DNA of 64,000 bases, taken from NCBI GenBank assembly GCA_032622095.1, contig CP136069.1, positions 109,024,278 to 109,088,277 on the forward strand. The letters run 5' to 3'. This DNA is from Siphonodentalium dalli (taxonomy: Eukaryota > Mollusca > Scaphopoda > Gadilida > Siphonodentaliidae). The translations under genes and the position numbers were made by a program. The number at the start of each line of letters is the position of its first letter. Position 1 is the stretch's first letter. The notes below the pieces were generated by a model. It saw nothing but the letters and a program-made list of their open reading frames with translations, searched no databases and was not told the origin of the DNA. Shown in pieces: positions 1-11,368 of this stretch.

Positions 1-2238
1 CATGGCCGCCAGAAACCATCTTGGATTTTACTCTTTGTATGACTAAATCCTTTAGCACGGGCTACAGGTCGTACCTTTAGTCTGATAATCATGAAATTTG
101 TCATGGATGTTAACAATGACATGTAGATTGGAACGAGTCATTTTGGGGTCATTTGGCCAAAAAACATGGCCGCCAGCAGCCGTCTTGGATTTTACTCTTT
201 GCATGACTAAATCCTTTAGCACGGGCTACAGGTCGTACCTTTGGTCAGATCATCATAAAATTTGTCATGGATGTTAACAATGACATGTAGATGGGAACGA
301 GTCATTTTTGGGGTATTCGGGCAAAAAATATGGCCGCCAGCAGCCATCTTGGATTTTACTCTTTGTATGACTAAATCCTTTAGCACGGGCTACAGGTAGT
401 ACCTTTGGTCAGATCATCATACAATTTGTCATGGATGTTAACAATGACATGTAGATGGGAACGAGTAATTTTGGGGTCATTTGGCCAAAAAACATGGCCG
501 CCAGCAGCCGTCTTGGATTTTACTCTTTGCATGACTAAATCCTTTAGCACGGGCTACAGGTCGTACCTTTGGTCAGATCATCATAAAATTTGTCATGGAT
601 GTTAACAATGACATGTAGATGGGAACGAGTCATTTTTAGGTTATTCGGGCAAAAAATATGGCCGCCAGCAGCCATCTTGGATTTTACTCTTTGTATGACG
701 AAATCCTTTAGCACGGGCTACAGGTCGTACCTTTGGTCAGATCATCATAAAATTTGTCATGGATGTTAACAATGACATGTAGATGGGAACGAGTAATTTT
801 GGGGTCATTCGGCCAAAAAACATGGCCGCCAGCAGCCATCTTGGATTTTACTCTTTGCATGACTAAATCCTTTGGCACAGGCTACAGGTCGTAGCTTTGG
901 TCGGAACTTTATGAAATTTGTCATGGATGTTAACAATGAGATGTAGATGGGAACGAGTCATTTTTGGGTTGTTTGGCCAAAAAACATGGCCGCCAGCAGC
1001 CATCTTGGATTTTACTCTTTGTATGACTAAATCCTTTAGCACGGGCTACAGGTCGTACCTTTAGTCCGATCATCATGAAATTTGTCATGGCTGTTGAAAT
1101 TGGAATGTAGATGGGAACGAATCATTTTGGGGTCATTCGGACAAAAAACAATGGCCGCCAGCGGCCATCTTGGATTTTAAAAATTCAATCCATTTGCACG
1201 GGCCACAGGTCGTACTGTTCGTCTGATCATCATGAAATTTGTCATGGATGATAATATTGACATGTAGATGGGAACGAGTAATTTTGGGCCTATTCGGTCA
1301 AAAAACATGGCCGCCAGAAGCCATCTTGGATTTTACTCTTTGTATGACTAAATTCTTTAGCACGGGCTACAGGTCGTACCTTTAGTCTGATCATCATAAA
1401 ATTTGTCATGGATGTTAACAATGACATGTAGATGGGATAATCTTTATGAAATTTGTCATGAATGTTGACATTGACATGTAGATGGGAATGATTCATTTTG
1501 GGGTCATTCGGCCAAAAAACATGGCCACTGGCAGCCATCTTGGATTTCAAGATTCAATCCATTGGCGCGGGCTGCAGGTCGTACTGTTCGTCTGATCATC
1601 ATGAAATTTGTCATGAATGTTAATAATGACATGTAGATGGGAACGAGTGATTTTGGGGTCGTTCGGCCAAAAAACATGGCTGCCAGCAGCCATCTTGGAT
1701 TTTACTCTTTGCATGACTAAATCCTTTGGTGCAGGCTACAGGTCGTAGCTTTGGTCAGATGGTCATGACATTTGTCATGGATGATAACAATGACATGTAG
1801 ATGGGAACGAGTCGTTTTGGGGTCATTCTGTCCAAAAACATGGCCGTCAGCAGCCATCTTGGATTTTACTCTTTGCATGACTAAATCCTTTCGCGCGGGC
1901 CATTTTGGATTTCAAAATTCAATCCATTGGCGCGGTCTACAGGTCGTACTGTTCGTCTGATCATCATGAAGTTTGTAGGTCGTAGCTTTGGTCAGATCTT
2001 CATAAAATTTGTCATGGATGCTAACAATGACACGTAGATGGGAACGAGTCCTTTTTGGGTCAATTGGCCAAAAAACATGGCCGCCAGCAGCCATCTTGTA
2101 TTTTACTCTTTGCATCACTAAATCCTTTGGCGCAGGTTAGACATTTCAATTAGCACCTTTCCTATTCCTCCATTTACTGTCAACCATTAAATTATTCCCC
2201 TACCTAAGTTGAGCTACAGTGTCATTGACACTTTCATT
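1..2238 (+). mobile_element. Pearl/Helentron-like element: 164-bp satellite array plus 3' terminal module (5' end outside window)
   Basis: About 13 tandem monomers of 163-165 bp; successive copies of the ATGGCCGCCAGCAGCCATC block start near 165, 328, 493, 657 and 821. The array ends about 2130 and is followed by a ~100-bp module that ends in AAGTTGAGCTA, the hairpin AGTGTCATTGACACT, and TTCATT at 2238. The same module closes the arrays at 4573, 5156, 34076 and 46499, and in reverse at 51813, so it is the element's 3' end. The architecture (short conserved ends around a ~160-bp tandem core) resembles pearl elements of bivalves, which are grouped with non-autonomous Helentrons. No Rep/helicase gene is seen. 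Short open frames inside are repeat by-products. Confidence 0.75.
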
Positions 2239-2912
2239 TCCAAATTCTGCCAACGTCGATTTTACTCTTTGTATGACTAAATCTTTTAGCACACCCTACA
2301 GGCCACATCCCTCATCCGATCTTCACCAAACTTCATATGCAGGGTTCGCACTGTCGGTAGCCAAATTAGCCAATGGCCAATCTTTTTCAAATTTGGCTAA
2401 TGAAAGTTTCATTTGGCTAAACTTTTCGAGTTCGAATATGGGTTTGATCCGATTTATTTTAAACGAGTTATGACCCTTTTTCGAGAAAATAATTTGAGAA
2501 AAAAAATAATAATAATAAAAAAAAATGTCATTGACTCTTTCATTTGTTTTCATTTAGATATCGATGATTATTATACAAGTTGATAAAAAGGTTCCCAATG
2601 TGTCCCTTTAAATATTTAGTAATGAACCCATAAATTAATAGTGTTATATAAGGTGCCATTACACGACCAAGCCGTTTTTGCATACAGCACAGATCCCCCA
2701 TTAATGTCAAGTAGCAGTTAAATAGAATTACTCCTGATATCTGATAAAAACACATGTGTGGTTCACAATATTGGAGTGTACTATATAGACTTCCACTGGT
2801 TACTCTACAGATGGTCTGAGGTCATTATAAATGTTATTGTATTAATAGAGATGCCAGCATCAATATAAACAATGTCTGTCATTTGTTGACAGCTCTGCTA
2901 TATAATTGATAT
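2239..2912. repeat. Degenerate monomer and old dispersed repeat between two satellite elements
   Basis: 2255-2345 is a divergent monomer variant (ACCCTACAGGCCACATCC, ending CTTCATATG). 2346-2535 is A/T-rich, with an A-run near 2500-2525. 2790-2912 (CTACAGATGGTCTGAGG and onward) closely matches 10870-10985. At 2912 the match stops and the next satellite element starts; the paralogous sequence resumes after that element at 4570. Confidence 0.6.
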
Positions 2913-4573
2913 TATGACTGTTGAAATTGGAATGTAGATGGGAACGAGTCATTTTGGGGTCATTCGGACAAAAAACATGGCCGCCAGTGGCCATCTTGGA
3001 TTCCAAAATTTAATCCATTAGCACGGGCCACAGGTCGTACTGTTCGTCTGATCATCATGAAATTTGTCATGGATGATAATATTGACATGTAGATGGGAAC
3101 GAGTAATTTTGGGGTCATTCGTCCAAAAAACATGGCCGCCAGCAGCCATCTTGGATTTTACTCTTTGCATGACTAAATTCTTTGGCACGGGCTACAGGTC
3201 GTACCTTTAGTCTGATCGTCATAAAATTTGTCATGGCTGTTGAAATTGCAATGTAGATGGGAACGAGTCATTGTGGGGTCATTCGGACAAAAAATATGGC
3301 TGCCAGCAGCCATCTTGGATTTAAAAATTAAATCCATTAGCACGGGCTACAGGTCGTTCCTTTGGTCTGATCATCATGAAATTTGTCATGGATGTTAACA
3401 TTGACATGTAGATGGGAACGAGTAATTTTGGGGTCATTCGGCCAAAAAACATGGCCGCCGGCAGCCATCTTAGATTTACTCTTTGCATGACTAAATTCTT
3501 TGGCACGGCCTACAGGTCGTACCTTTGGTCAGATCATCATAAAATGTATCATGGATGTTAACAATGACATGCAGATGAGAACGAGTAATTTTGGGGTCAT
3601 TCGGCCAAAAAACATGGTCGCCAGCAGCCATCTTGGATTTTACTCTTTGTATGACTAAATCCTTTAACACGGGCTACAGGTTCTACTTTTAGTCTGATCA
3701 TCATAAAATTTGTCAAGAATGTTAATAATGACATGTAGATGGCAAGGAGTCATTTTGGGGTCATTCGGCTAAAAAACATGGCGTACCTTTAGTCTGATCA
3801 TCATAAAATTTATCATGGCTGTTGAAATTGGAATGTAGATGGGAACGAGTCATTTTGGGGTCATTCAGACAAAAAACATGGCCACCAGCGGCCATCTTGG
3901 ATTTCAAAATTTACTCTATTAGCACGGGCCACAGGTCGTACTGTTCGTCTGATGATCATGAAATTTGTCATGGATGATAATATTGACATGTAGATGGGAA
4001 CGAGTAATTTTGGGGTCATTCGGCCAAAAAACATGGCCGCCAGCAGCCATCTTGGATTTTACTCTTTGTATGACTAAATTCTTTAGCACGGGCTACAGGT
4101 CGTACCTTTAGTCTGATCATCATATTGACATGTAGGATTTTACTATTTGCATGACTAAATCCTTTCCCGCGGGCTACAGGTCGTAGCTTTGGTCAGAATT
4201 ACATGAAATTTGTCACGGATGTTTACAATGACATGTAGATGGGAACGAGTCATTTTGGGGTCTGTCGGCCAAAAAACATGGCCACCAGCAGCCATCTTGG
4301 ATTTTACTCTTTGCATGACTAAATCCTTTGGTGCGGGGTGCAGGTCGTACCTTTGGTAGGATCTTCATGAAATTTGTCATGGATGTTAATATTGACATGT
4401 AGAGCGGAACGAGTCATTTTGGGGTCGTTCGGCCAAAAAAACTCTTTGCATGACTAAATCCTTTGGCAAAGGTAAGACATTTCAATCAGCATCTTTCCTA
4501 TTCTCCATTTACTGTAAACCATTAAATTATTCCCCTACCTAAGTTGAGCTACAGTGTCATTGACACTTTCATT
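2913..4573 (+). mobile_element. Pearl/Helentron-like satellite element inserted in an older repeat
   Basis: Satellite monomers of two types run from 2913 to ~4470. One type carries TTTTACTCTTTGTATGAC; the other carries TTTCAAAATTTAATCCATT in the same position. They are followed by the terminal module with hairpin AGTGTCATTGACACT, ending at 4573. The flanks (to 2912, and from 4570) correspond to 10870-10985 and 11049 onward, an uninterrupted paralogue. This fixes the 3' boundary within a few bases at TTTCATT. About 60 bp present in the paralogue are missing at the left junction. No recognisable 5' end (TTTTTAGCTC) is present, so this copy is 5'-truncated. Confidence 0.7.
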
Positions 4574-5090
4574 GTAAACTTAAATTGGACTCTCTTAACC
4601 CAAGTATTCCATGTCCAGGTCACCTTTTTCACATTTAACCCAAGGCTGTGGTGGTGCAGCATTACAGATCCTATACCAATGCATTCTCTTATATAAATGC
4701 GAGTGACCCATAAATTCCAATAATTTGTTTTATGTACATTTGTCTATAATAGTACATAACAGTATACTCTATAATTCAACATCCAAACTCTAATTTATGA
4801 TTCCGATCATAGTAATTTAGTATCGCCAAGGAATGGGATAACATCTGCCTCTCGTTTTACTCCAAATGTAGACGGAAAGCATGGAGTCGGAAAGCTAACT
4901 AAAAAAGCGCTGAATAGATCGACATTCAAAACGAAATTAGGCGACGAAAGTATTTTGTACCACGGAAATATCATACCGTAACGCTAAAGTTTTGGCCACA
5001 CGATTTTTCGGTCCCGCACGAACACTGTTCATATGGATCCTCTGGGTGACCTCTAGAATACATAGACATTTCCGAATTCCTTATCGGTCC
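4574..5090. repeat. Dispersed repeat shared with 11049-11340 and the 3' side of the Penelope element
   Basis: 4574-4840 matches 11051-11320 closely (GTAAACTTAAATTGGACTC onward). Both end near a GGGATGGG(T/A)TAACATCTGCC motif, also found at 44224-44245 beside the Penelope-like endonuclease. The copies at 11322 and 44236 retain a near-palindrome GCCGAT(T/C)GTGATCGGC that is deleted here. 4860-5090 has no recognisable gene. Confidence 0.5.
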
Positions 5091-7150
5091 ATTAACTATA
5101 ACATTTAACATTAGCCCCTCTCCAAGTTGAGCTTCGGTGTCATTGACACTTTCATTGGGTTATTCGGGCAAAAAATATGGCCGCCAGCAGCCATCTTGGA
5201 TTTTACTCTTTGTATGACTAAATCGTTTAGCACGGGCTACAGGTCGTACCTTTAGTCTGATCATCATGAAATTTGTCATGGCTGTTGAAATTGGAATGTA
5301 GATGGGAACGAGTCATTGTGGGGTCATTCGGACAAAAAACATGGCCACCAGCGGCCATCTTGGATTTCAAAATTCAATCCTTTAGCACGGGCCACAGGTC
5401 GTATTGTTCGTCTGATCATCATGAAATTTGTCATGGATGATAATATTGACATGTAGATGGGAGCGAGTAATTTTGGGGTCATTCGGCCAAAAAATATGGA
5501 CGCCAGCAGCCATCTTGGATTTTACTCTTTGTATGACTAAATCCTTTAGCACGGGCTTCAGGTCCTACTTTTAGTCTGATCATCATAAAATTTGTCATGG
5601 ATATTAACAATGACATGTAGATGGGAACGAGTAATTTTGGGGTCATTTGGCCCAAAAACATTGCCGCCAGCAGCCATCTTGGATTTTACTCTTTGTATGA
5701 CCAAATCCTTTAGCACGGGCTACATGTCGTACCTTTAGTCTGATCATCATAAAATTTGTCATGGCTGTTGAAATTGGAATGTAAATGGGAGCAAGTCATT
5801 TTGGGGTTATTTGGCCAAAAAACATGGTTGCTGGCAGCCATCTTGCATTTTACTATTTGCATGACAAAAGCTATCAAATGCTTTTGAATTTTATTGGAAA
5901 ACATAGCCGCCAGCAACCATCTTGGATTTTATACATATCTTCATGTCGATAAACTAGTATTAGACGTTCAACTTTCCACATTCCTAATCGCTCCATTGAC
6001 TGTAATACATTAAATTATTTCCTTCCAACGAGTCATTTTGGGGTCGTTCAGCCAAAAAACATGGCCACTGGTGGCCATCTTGGATTTCACAATTCTATCC
6101 ATTGGCGCGGGCTACAGGTCGTACTGTTCATCTGATCATCATGAAATTTGTCATGGATGTTAATATTGACATGTAGATGGGAACGAGTGATTTTGGGGTC
6201 ATTCGGCCAAAAACATGGCCACCAGCAGCCATCTTTGATTTTACTCTTTGCATGATTAAATCCTTTGGTGCGGGCTACAGGTCGTACCTTGGTCTAATCT
6301 TCATAAAATTTGTCATGGATGTTAATATTGACATGTAGATGGGAACGAGTCACTTTGCGGTCATTCGGCCAAAAATCATGGCCGCCAGAAGCCATCTTGG
6401 ATTTTACTCTTTGCATGACTAAATCCTTTGGCGCGGCTACAGGTCGTAGCTTTGGTCAGATCTTCATGAGATTAGTCATAGATGTTAACAATGACATGTA
6501 GAAGGGAACGAGTCATTTTGGGGTCATTCGGCCCAAAAACATGACTGCTGGTGGCCATCTTGGATTTCAAAATTAAATCCATTGGTGCGGAATACAACTC
6601 GTACTATTCGTCTGATCATCATGAAATTTGTCCTGGATGTTAATATTGACATGTAGATGGGAACGAGTCATTTTGGGGTTGTTCAGACAAAAAACATGGC
6701 CGCCAGCAGGCATCTTGGATTTTACTCTATACATGACTAAATCCTTTGGCGCGGGCTACAGGTCGTAGCGTTGATCGGATCTTCATGAAATTTGTCATGG
6801 ATGTTAACAATGACATGTAGATGGGATTTGTAAAGGCTGTTGACATTGACATGTAGATGGGGAACGAGTCATTTTGGGGTCGTTTGGCTAAGAAACATGG
6901 CCGCCAGCAGCCATATTGGATTTCACTCTTTGCATGACTAAATCCTTTGGCACAGGCTACAGGTCGTACCTTTGGTCAGATCATTATGAGATTTGTAAAG
7001 GCTGTAGATGGGAACAAGTCATTTTGGGGTAATTCAGAAAAAAACATGGCTGCCGGTGGCCATTTTATAATTTACTCTTTGCATCACTAAATCCTTTGGC
7101 ACACCATAATCACCACATCCCTGATTCGATCATTATGAAACCTGTCTTGA
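5091..7150 (+). repeat. Satellite arrays with internal 3' terminal modules
   Basis: A terminal module (variant AAGTTGAGCTTCGGTGTC) ends at 5156 and is followed at once by more ~164-bp monomers to ~5930. A truncated module (CATTCCTAATCGCTCCATTG) at 5975-6020 is fused directly to another monomer. Monomers continue to ~7150 with rising divergence. Several elements are therefore joined head-to-tail or fused by recombination. No genes are seen. Confidence 0.65.
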
Positions 7151-7630
7151 ATGTTGATATTGACATGTACATCTTGTCATTGACACTTTCATTTCCGAAT
7201 TCTGTTAAAAAACATGGCTGCCAGTGGCCATCTTGAATTTTTCTCTTTGTATGACTAAATCTGTAACACACCTACAGGTCACATTTCTCATCCCATTGTC
7301 ACCAAACTTCTTATGGGTCTTCGGGGTGACCTCTTGATGGGAGCCTCCCTTTTTTCCTGATATGTGTTAAAAAAACATGGCCGCCAGCAACCATCTTGGA
7401 TTTCAAATGTGAATGCATCGGCACACCGTGTGGCCCACATTTATTGGAGAATTGTTTTGTAACTTTACAGGCTTGTTTAGGATTACCTCAGGATGGGAGC
7501 TATCAAATTTCAACCATTTTCGTTAGCAGGCAGCCATCTTGGATTTTATTCTTTGGCACACCCTACACAGCATATCCCTCATCCGATCTTCACCAAATTT
7601 CATATGGATCTTCTGGGTGACCTCAGTTTT
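7151..7630 (+). repeat. Divergent long-form monomers of the satellite superfamily
   Basis: Copies carrying ACCCTACA..CACATCCCTCATCCGATC, CACCAAACTTC and GGGTGACCTC replace the standard monomer end. The same variant recurs at 2290-2345, 15355-15745 and 22675-22745, so it is a distinct subfamily. Confidence 0.55.
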
Positions 7631-8026
7631 TATTTACATGAATTATGGCCCTTAGTTCTGTGATATGGTTCTTTAGTTCATCCATTTTTAGTGATTCTCT
7701 GTCAAACAGATTCACTCTTTTGGGCCAAAAAACTCGACCAGAGAATTTTTTTATTTGCAACCCTTGTTTCAGGGTAGGTTTTTAGTCTAATGGCACAGTT
7801 CTTTCTTTGAGGATTTCTCAGTTGGAACTTTCTAAAAATTTGGCCACCAACCAGCTGAAATGAAAATAATTCCCAGTAAACTTCACGACTGGAACCACAA
7901 TGAACCAAATCATTATGTTATACACATGAATTTTTTGCATTACCAGAAAACTTGTTCGGTGCTTCATATTGGCCAATATTTTTTAACTCAAGCAGTGTTA
8001 CTGTCTGTTAAATGAATGGGCTCTAA

Positions 8027-8229
8027 CCCTTTCTTTACTAAACACACATTAGCCATAGGTGTGTTGACTTATTATCTGAACATTTCCCAGCAAAGAATAG
8101 AAATCCATCTGCACTTGTATGATCCGTCATCTGCTTATACTTTCCTGAGCATCCCTCCAGACGAACAATTAACCATTCTGATGTATACATTGATAACTGA
8201 ATGGGAGAATCCATTTAGTAAAGAAAGGG
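8027..8229. mobile_element. piggyBac-like MITE, 203 bp
   Basis: Sixteen-base perfect terminal inverted repeats CCCTTTCTTTACTAAA (8027-8042) and its complement (8214-8229). The right flank is TTAA (8230-8233) and the left is CTAA (8023-8026), consistent with a decayed TTAA target duplication. Termini starting CCC next to TTAA are typical of piggyBac-derived MITEs. The interior is non-coding; an open frame of 86 codons crosses the whole element and is probably fortuitous. The flanking 7631-8022 and 8234-8610 hold nothing I recognise. Confidence 0.65.
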
Positions 8230-8610
8230 TTAAAGAAACTGAGCGACTCTTTGTACCAATTCATGTGATAAGTTGAAATCTGTATTGTTAAATGATCTTT
8301 GCAATTTGTCTCCAGCTCAAGGAATTATCAAACTTGAGATTAAATATCTCAAATCTACATATAGAATTAGTACATATAATAAGTTTTATGAAGTCACTGC
8401 CAACTCCTATTTCAAAATTTAATTTAAGTTTGACATACATAAACTTAGACAATTTTATATTGACTTCTTTCAAAGCGGACATAGACAAAACACTCAAAAT
8501 CTATGCAAAAGACATAACAGGACAACAAGCTTCATCTGTTTGAGAAAATTTACAAAGAGTTCAAAATGCAAACATTAGGAATACCTATATACACCTGTCA
8601 AAATATCTTT

Positions 8611-8687
8611 TTTCACATTCGTAGCCAGCTTTTACAATTGGTCACAAGTGTAGCTAGTTTTTCAAGGGAGATCACATTCGTATCAGC
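8611..8687. repeat. Left arm of inverted ~30-bp subrepeats (CACATTCGTAGCCAGC)
   Basis: Two to three copies of a unit read on the minus strand as AAAGCTGGCTACGAATGTGA. The plus-oriented counterpart is at 14753-14840. The pair brackets 6.2 kb of other repeats and looks like the arms of a foldback-type element. Confidence 0.5.
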
Positions 8688-11368
8688 TTTTTAGCTCACC
8701 TGAGATGAAGAATGGGTTCATATTTGGTGTGGATGTTCCCTAGGTGAATCACATTCAGATTTGTTCAAATGAGGTCACCTGGTCAAATAGTTGCAAAGCT
8801 AGGACCATAACTCTTTCCCATCATAGTAATTCTACGACTTCTCTCAAATTTCATTGGGCTGAATGGGTTCATATTTGGTACAAAGGGTCCATGGGGGACT
8901 GTGGTTCAGATTTGTTCAAATGAGGTCACTGGGTCAAATGTGGGCGGAGCCAGTGACATAACTAAACAAAAAAACATTCTGATTTTTGGAATTTTCAGGG
9001 CGATCTTTTTAACAAATTATTTTTAATTTGTTTAAACATGTTATAAATTTGAAAAAAGTGACACCATTATAACATCTGCAAAGTTAAGAAACTTTAATCT
9101 TTACTGAAATTACGGAATCATTCCATTAAACATGGCCGAGACACAAACCCCCCCCCCCCAATATCCCTTCCAACCCATATCATCTCCCAACTTCCAACTT
9201 TAATACCTCTTCTGGCCTGAAGCAGATATTATACAATGTATCTCTGCAGAGAGACACGGGTAATTAATTTAGATTAGAATAATAGATGTCATCTGGCAGT
9301 CTTGTGTAAACAACACTGCAAGCAAATTAAAACAAACTGCTGTTCCAAAGCCTGAATATAGTGTGTCTGACATTTGAAGAATGAGGTCCCCAGAGGGTGA
9401 ATTTAGGGTTGCTACCACATACAGCAGGCTAGAATCACCAAATACACCTCCAGGGACCTAATTCTGCTTTAGGCATCATCTTCTGAGAAGTATCTTAAGC
9501 ATCAAATTGAAATTTTGTTTTTGTTACTTTTTGACTTTTTCCCTTCTGTTCAGTTTCTATGTCCCTTTAATTTGCAGAAGATAAAATGCATAATTGAGGT
9601 GCTCAATGGGTGTGCATCACCAACTTCAACTGCAAAACTCCAATCTGTTCATAGGTTTCCCCATGGCTGTTAAGGCCTAATCAGACTGAGGGTGAATTCA
9701 GTGCTGCTAGCCTGCCTTGCAGAACTGTCATTAAATTCACCTTTTGGGGACCTCATTCAGGCTTGGCTGTTTCCTATTATTTTCTTAACTACCACTTATC
9801 CAGATGAAATCATACCCTGATTTGTCAAAGAAAAATTGGGGGGTATATTGGATTGTATTTGTCTGTCGACGGGTCCTTCCATCCATCTCTCTGTTGGGAT
9901 GTCTATCCATCCATCTATCAACAATTGGTTTCTTCTCCATATTAAAGACTGAATGTGTTTATATATTTCAGTGTGCATGTTCTCTAGGTGACTCACAATC
10001 AGATTTGTTCAAATATGTTCTTCAGATCAAATAGGCGCGAAGCCAGGGCCATAACTCTTTCCCTCCATAGTAATTCTTAAAACAGTTTCTGTTCAAGAAC
10101 CATTGGGCTTATATGGCTTATATTTGGTATGAAGGGGCCTTGGATGACTGGGGTTCAGATTTGTTCAAATGGGGTCATTTTTATGTTTACCCATACGATA
10201 GTATGTTAAACATAGTGTCAACGTCCGAATTGACCACTCATCGTTCGTTTGTCCGTCCGTCTGTCTGTCCATAGACACTTTACACATAATGCGATAACTG
10301 AAACATTTTCTATCTGATCGCAACCAAATTTGGTGTGTGTTTCTCAGTCCAAAATACAGATCGAGTTTGAATATGGGTTTAATCCAACTATTTTTAACTG
10401 AGTTATGGCCCTTTTTCGAAAAAATATATTCACTCTTAAAAAAAAAAATTTAGATTGAATTCCTTGCTCAATTTAAAAAAAATATATATATATATAAAAT
10501 ATATTTTCTTTTAAATAATTAAAAAAAAATTAAAAAATTCAAAGTTAACAAAATTTGAAAAACTAACACCATTATAACTCTGCCAAGGATACCCATAGTC
10601 ACCACACAAAATTTGGTTTAAATCGGTCCAAAATGTTGTGTTATGTACTGGTAAATTTGTTTGCATTGACTTTAAACCCAATTCACCAATTCCATCCCAT
10701 GCCTTTGGCCTTTGGCTATTGATAAGGCTATATTATTTTCTGATGTCTCTTATGCCAATGTGCAGATAAAGAAAGCTATGGTATCTAATTTAAAAAAAAG
10801 TTTTGACAATACACATCACATGATATTAACAGTAGACTAGAACATCTATGCTACATTGCACAGCTGAGTATATCACTCTACAGATGGTCTGAGGTCATTA
10901 TAAATGTTATTGGTTTAATAGAGATACCAGCCTTTTATATAAACAAGCCTGTGATTTGTTGACAGCTCTGCTATATAATTGATATTAATGGGTCAGCAGT
11001 GAGGTGTCTTTATATTGATGGGTGTTGTTGGTAGAATTTGACACATTATCATTGTAAACTTAAATTGGACTCTCTTAACCCAAGTATTCCATGTCCAGGT
11101 CACCTTTTTCACATTTAACCCAAGGCTGTGGTGGTGCAGCATTACAGATCCTGTACCAGTGCATTCTCTTATATAAATGCGAGTGACCCATAAATTCCAA
11201 TAATTTGTGTTATGTACATTTGTCTATAATAGTACATAACATACTCTATAATTCAACATCAAAACTTTCATATATGATTCCGATCATAGTAATTTACTAT
11301 TGCCAAGGGATGGGTTAACATCTGCCGATTGTGATCGGCCTCTAGTTTAGGAAATGAGGTCCCCCGAG
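8688..11368 (+). repeat. Partial AGCTCACC-family (Helentron-like) elements and other dispersed repeats
   Basis: The 5' tip TTTTTAGCTCACCTGAGA is at 8688; its hairpin is deleted and the body follows (GAATGGGTTCATATTTGG, TTGTTCAAATGAGGTCAC) to ~10177. 10178-10640 belongs to another family beginning TTTTTATGTTTACCC with a GTCCGTCCGTCTG stretch; relatives are at 35634 and 42051. 10436-10545 is almost pure A/T. 10860-11340 is the uninterrupted paralogue of the site at 2912/4570. No genes are seen. Confidence 0.55.

Noticed and set aside
1200-1260. Hammerhead-ribozyme-like order CTGATCATCATGAAATTTGTC in satellite monomers
   Set aside because: The core would need CTGANGA, but the catalytic G is C here and there is no room for stem II before GAAA. 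The resemblance is superficial. I also saw no complete core on either strand of the Penelope terminal repeats.
8016-8276. 86-codon plus-strand frame spanning the piggyBac-like MITE
   Set aside because: It includes both TIRs and flanking sequence, so it cannot be a conserved gene; no motif resemblance.
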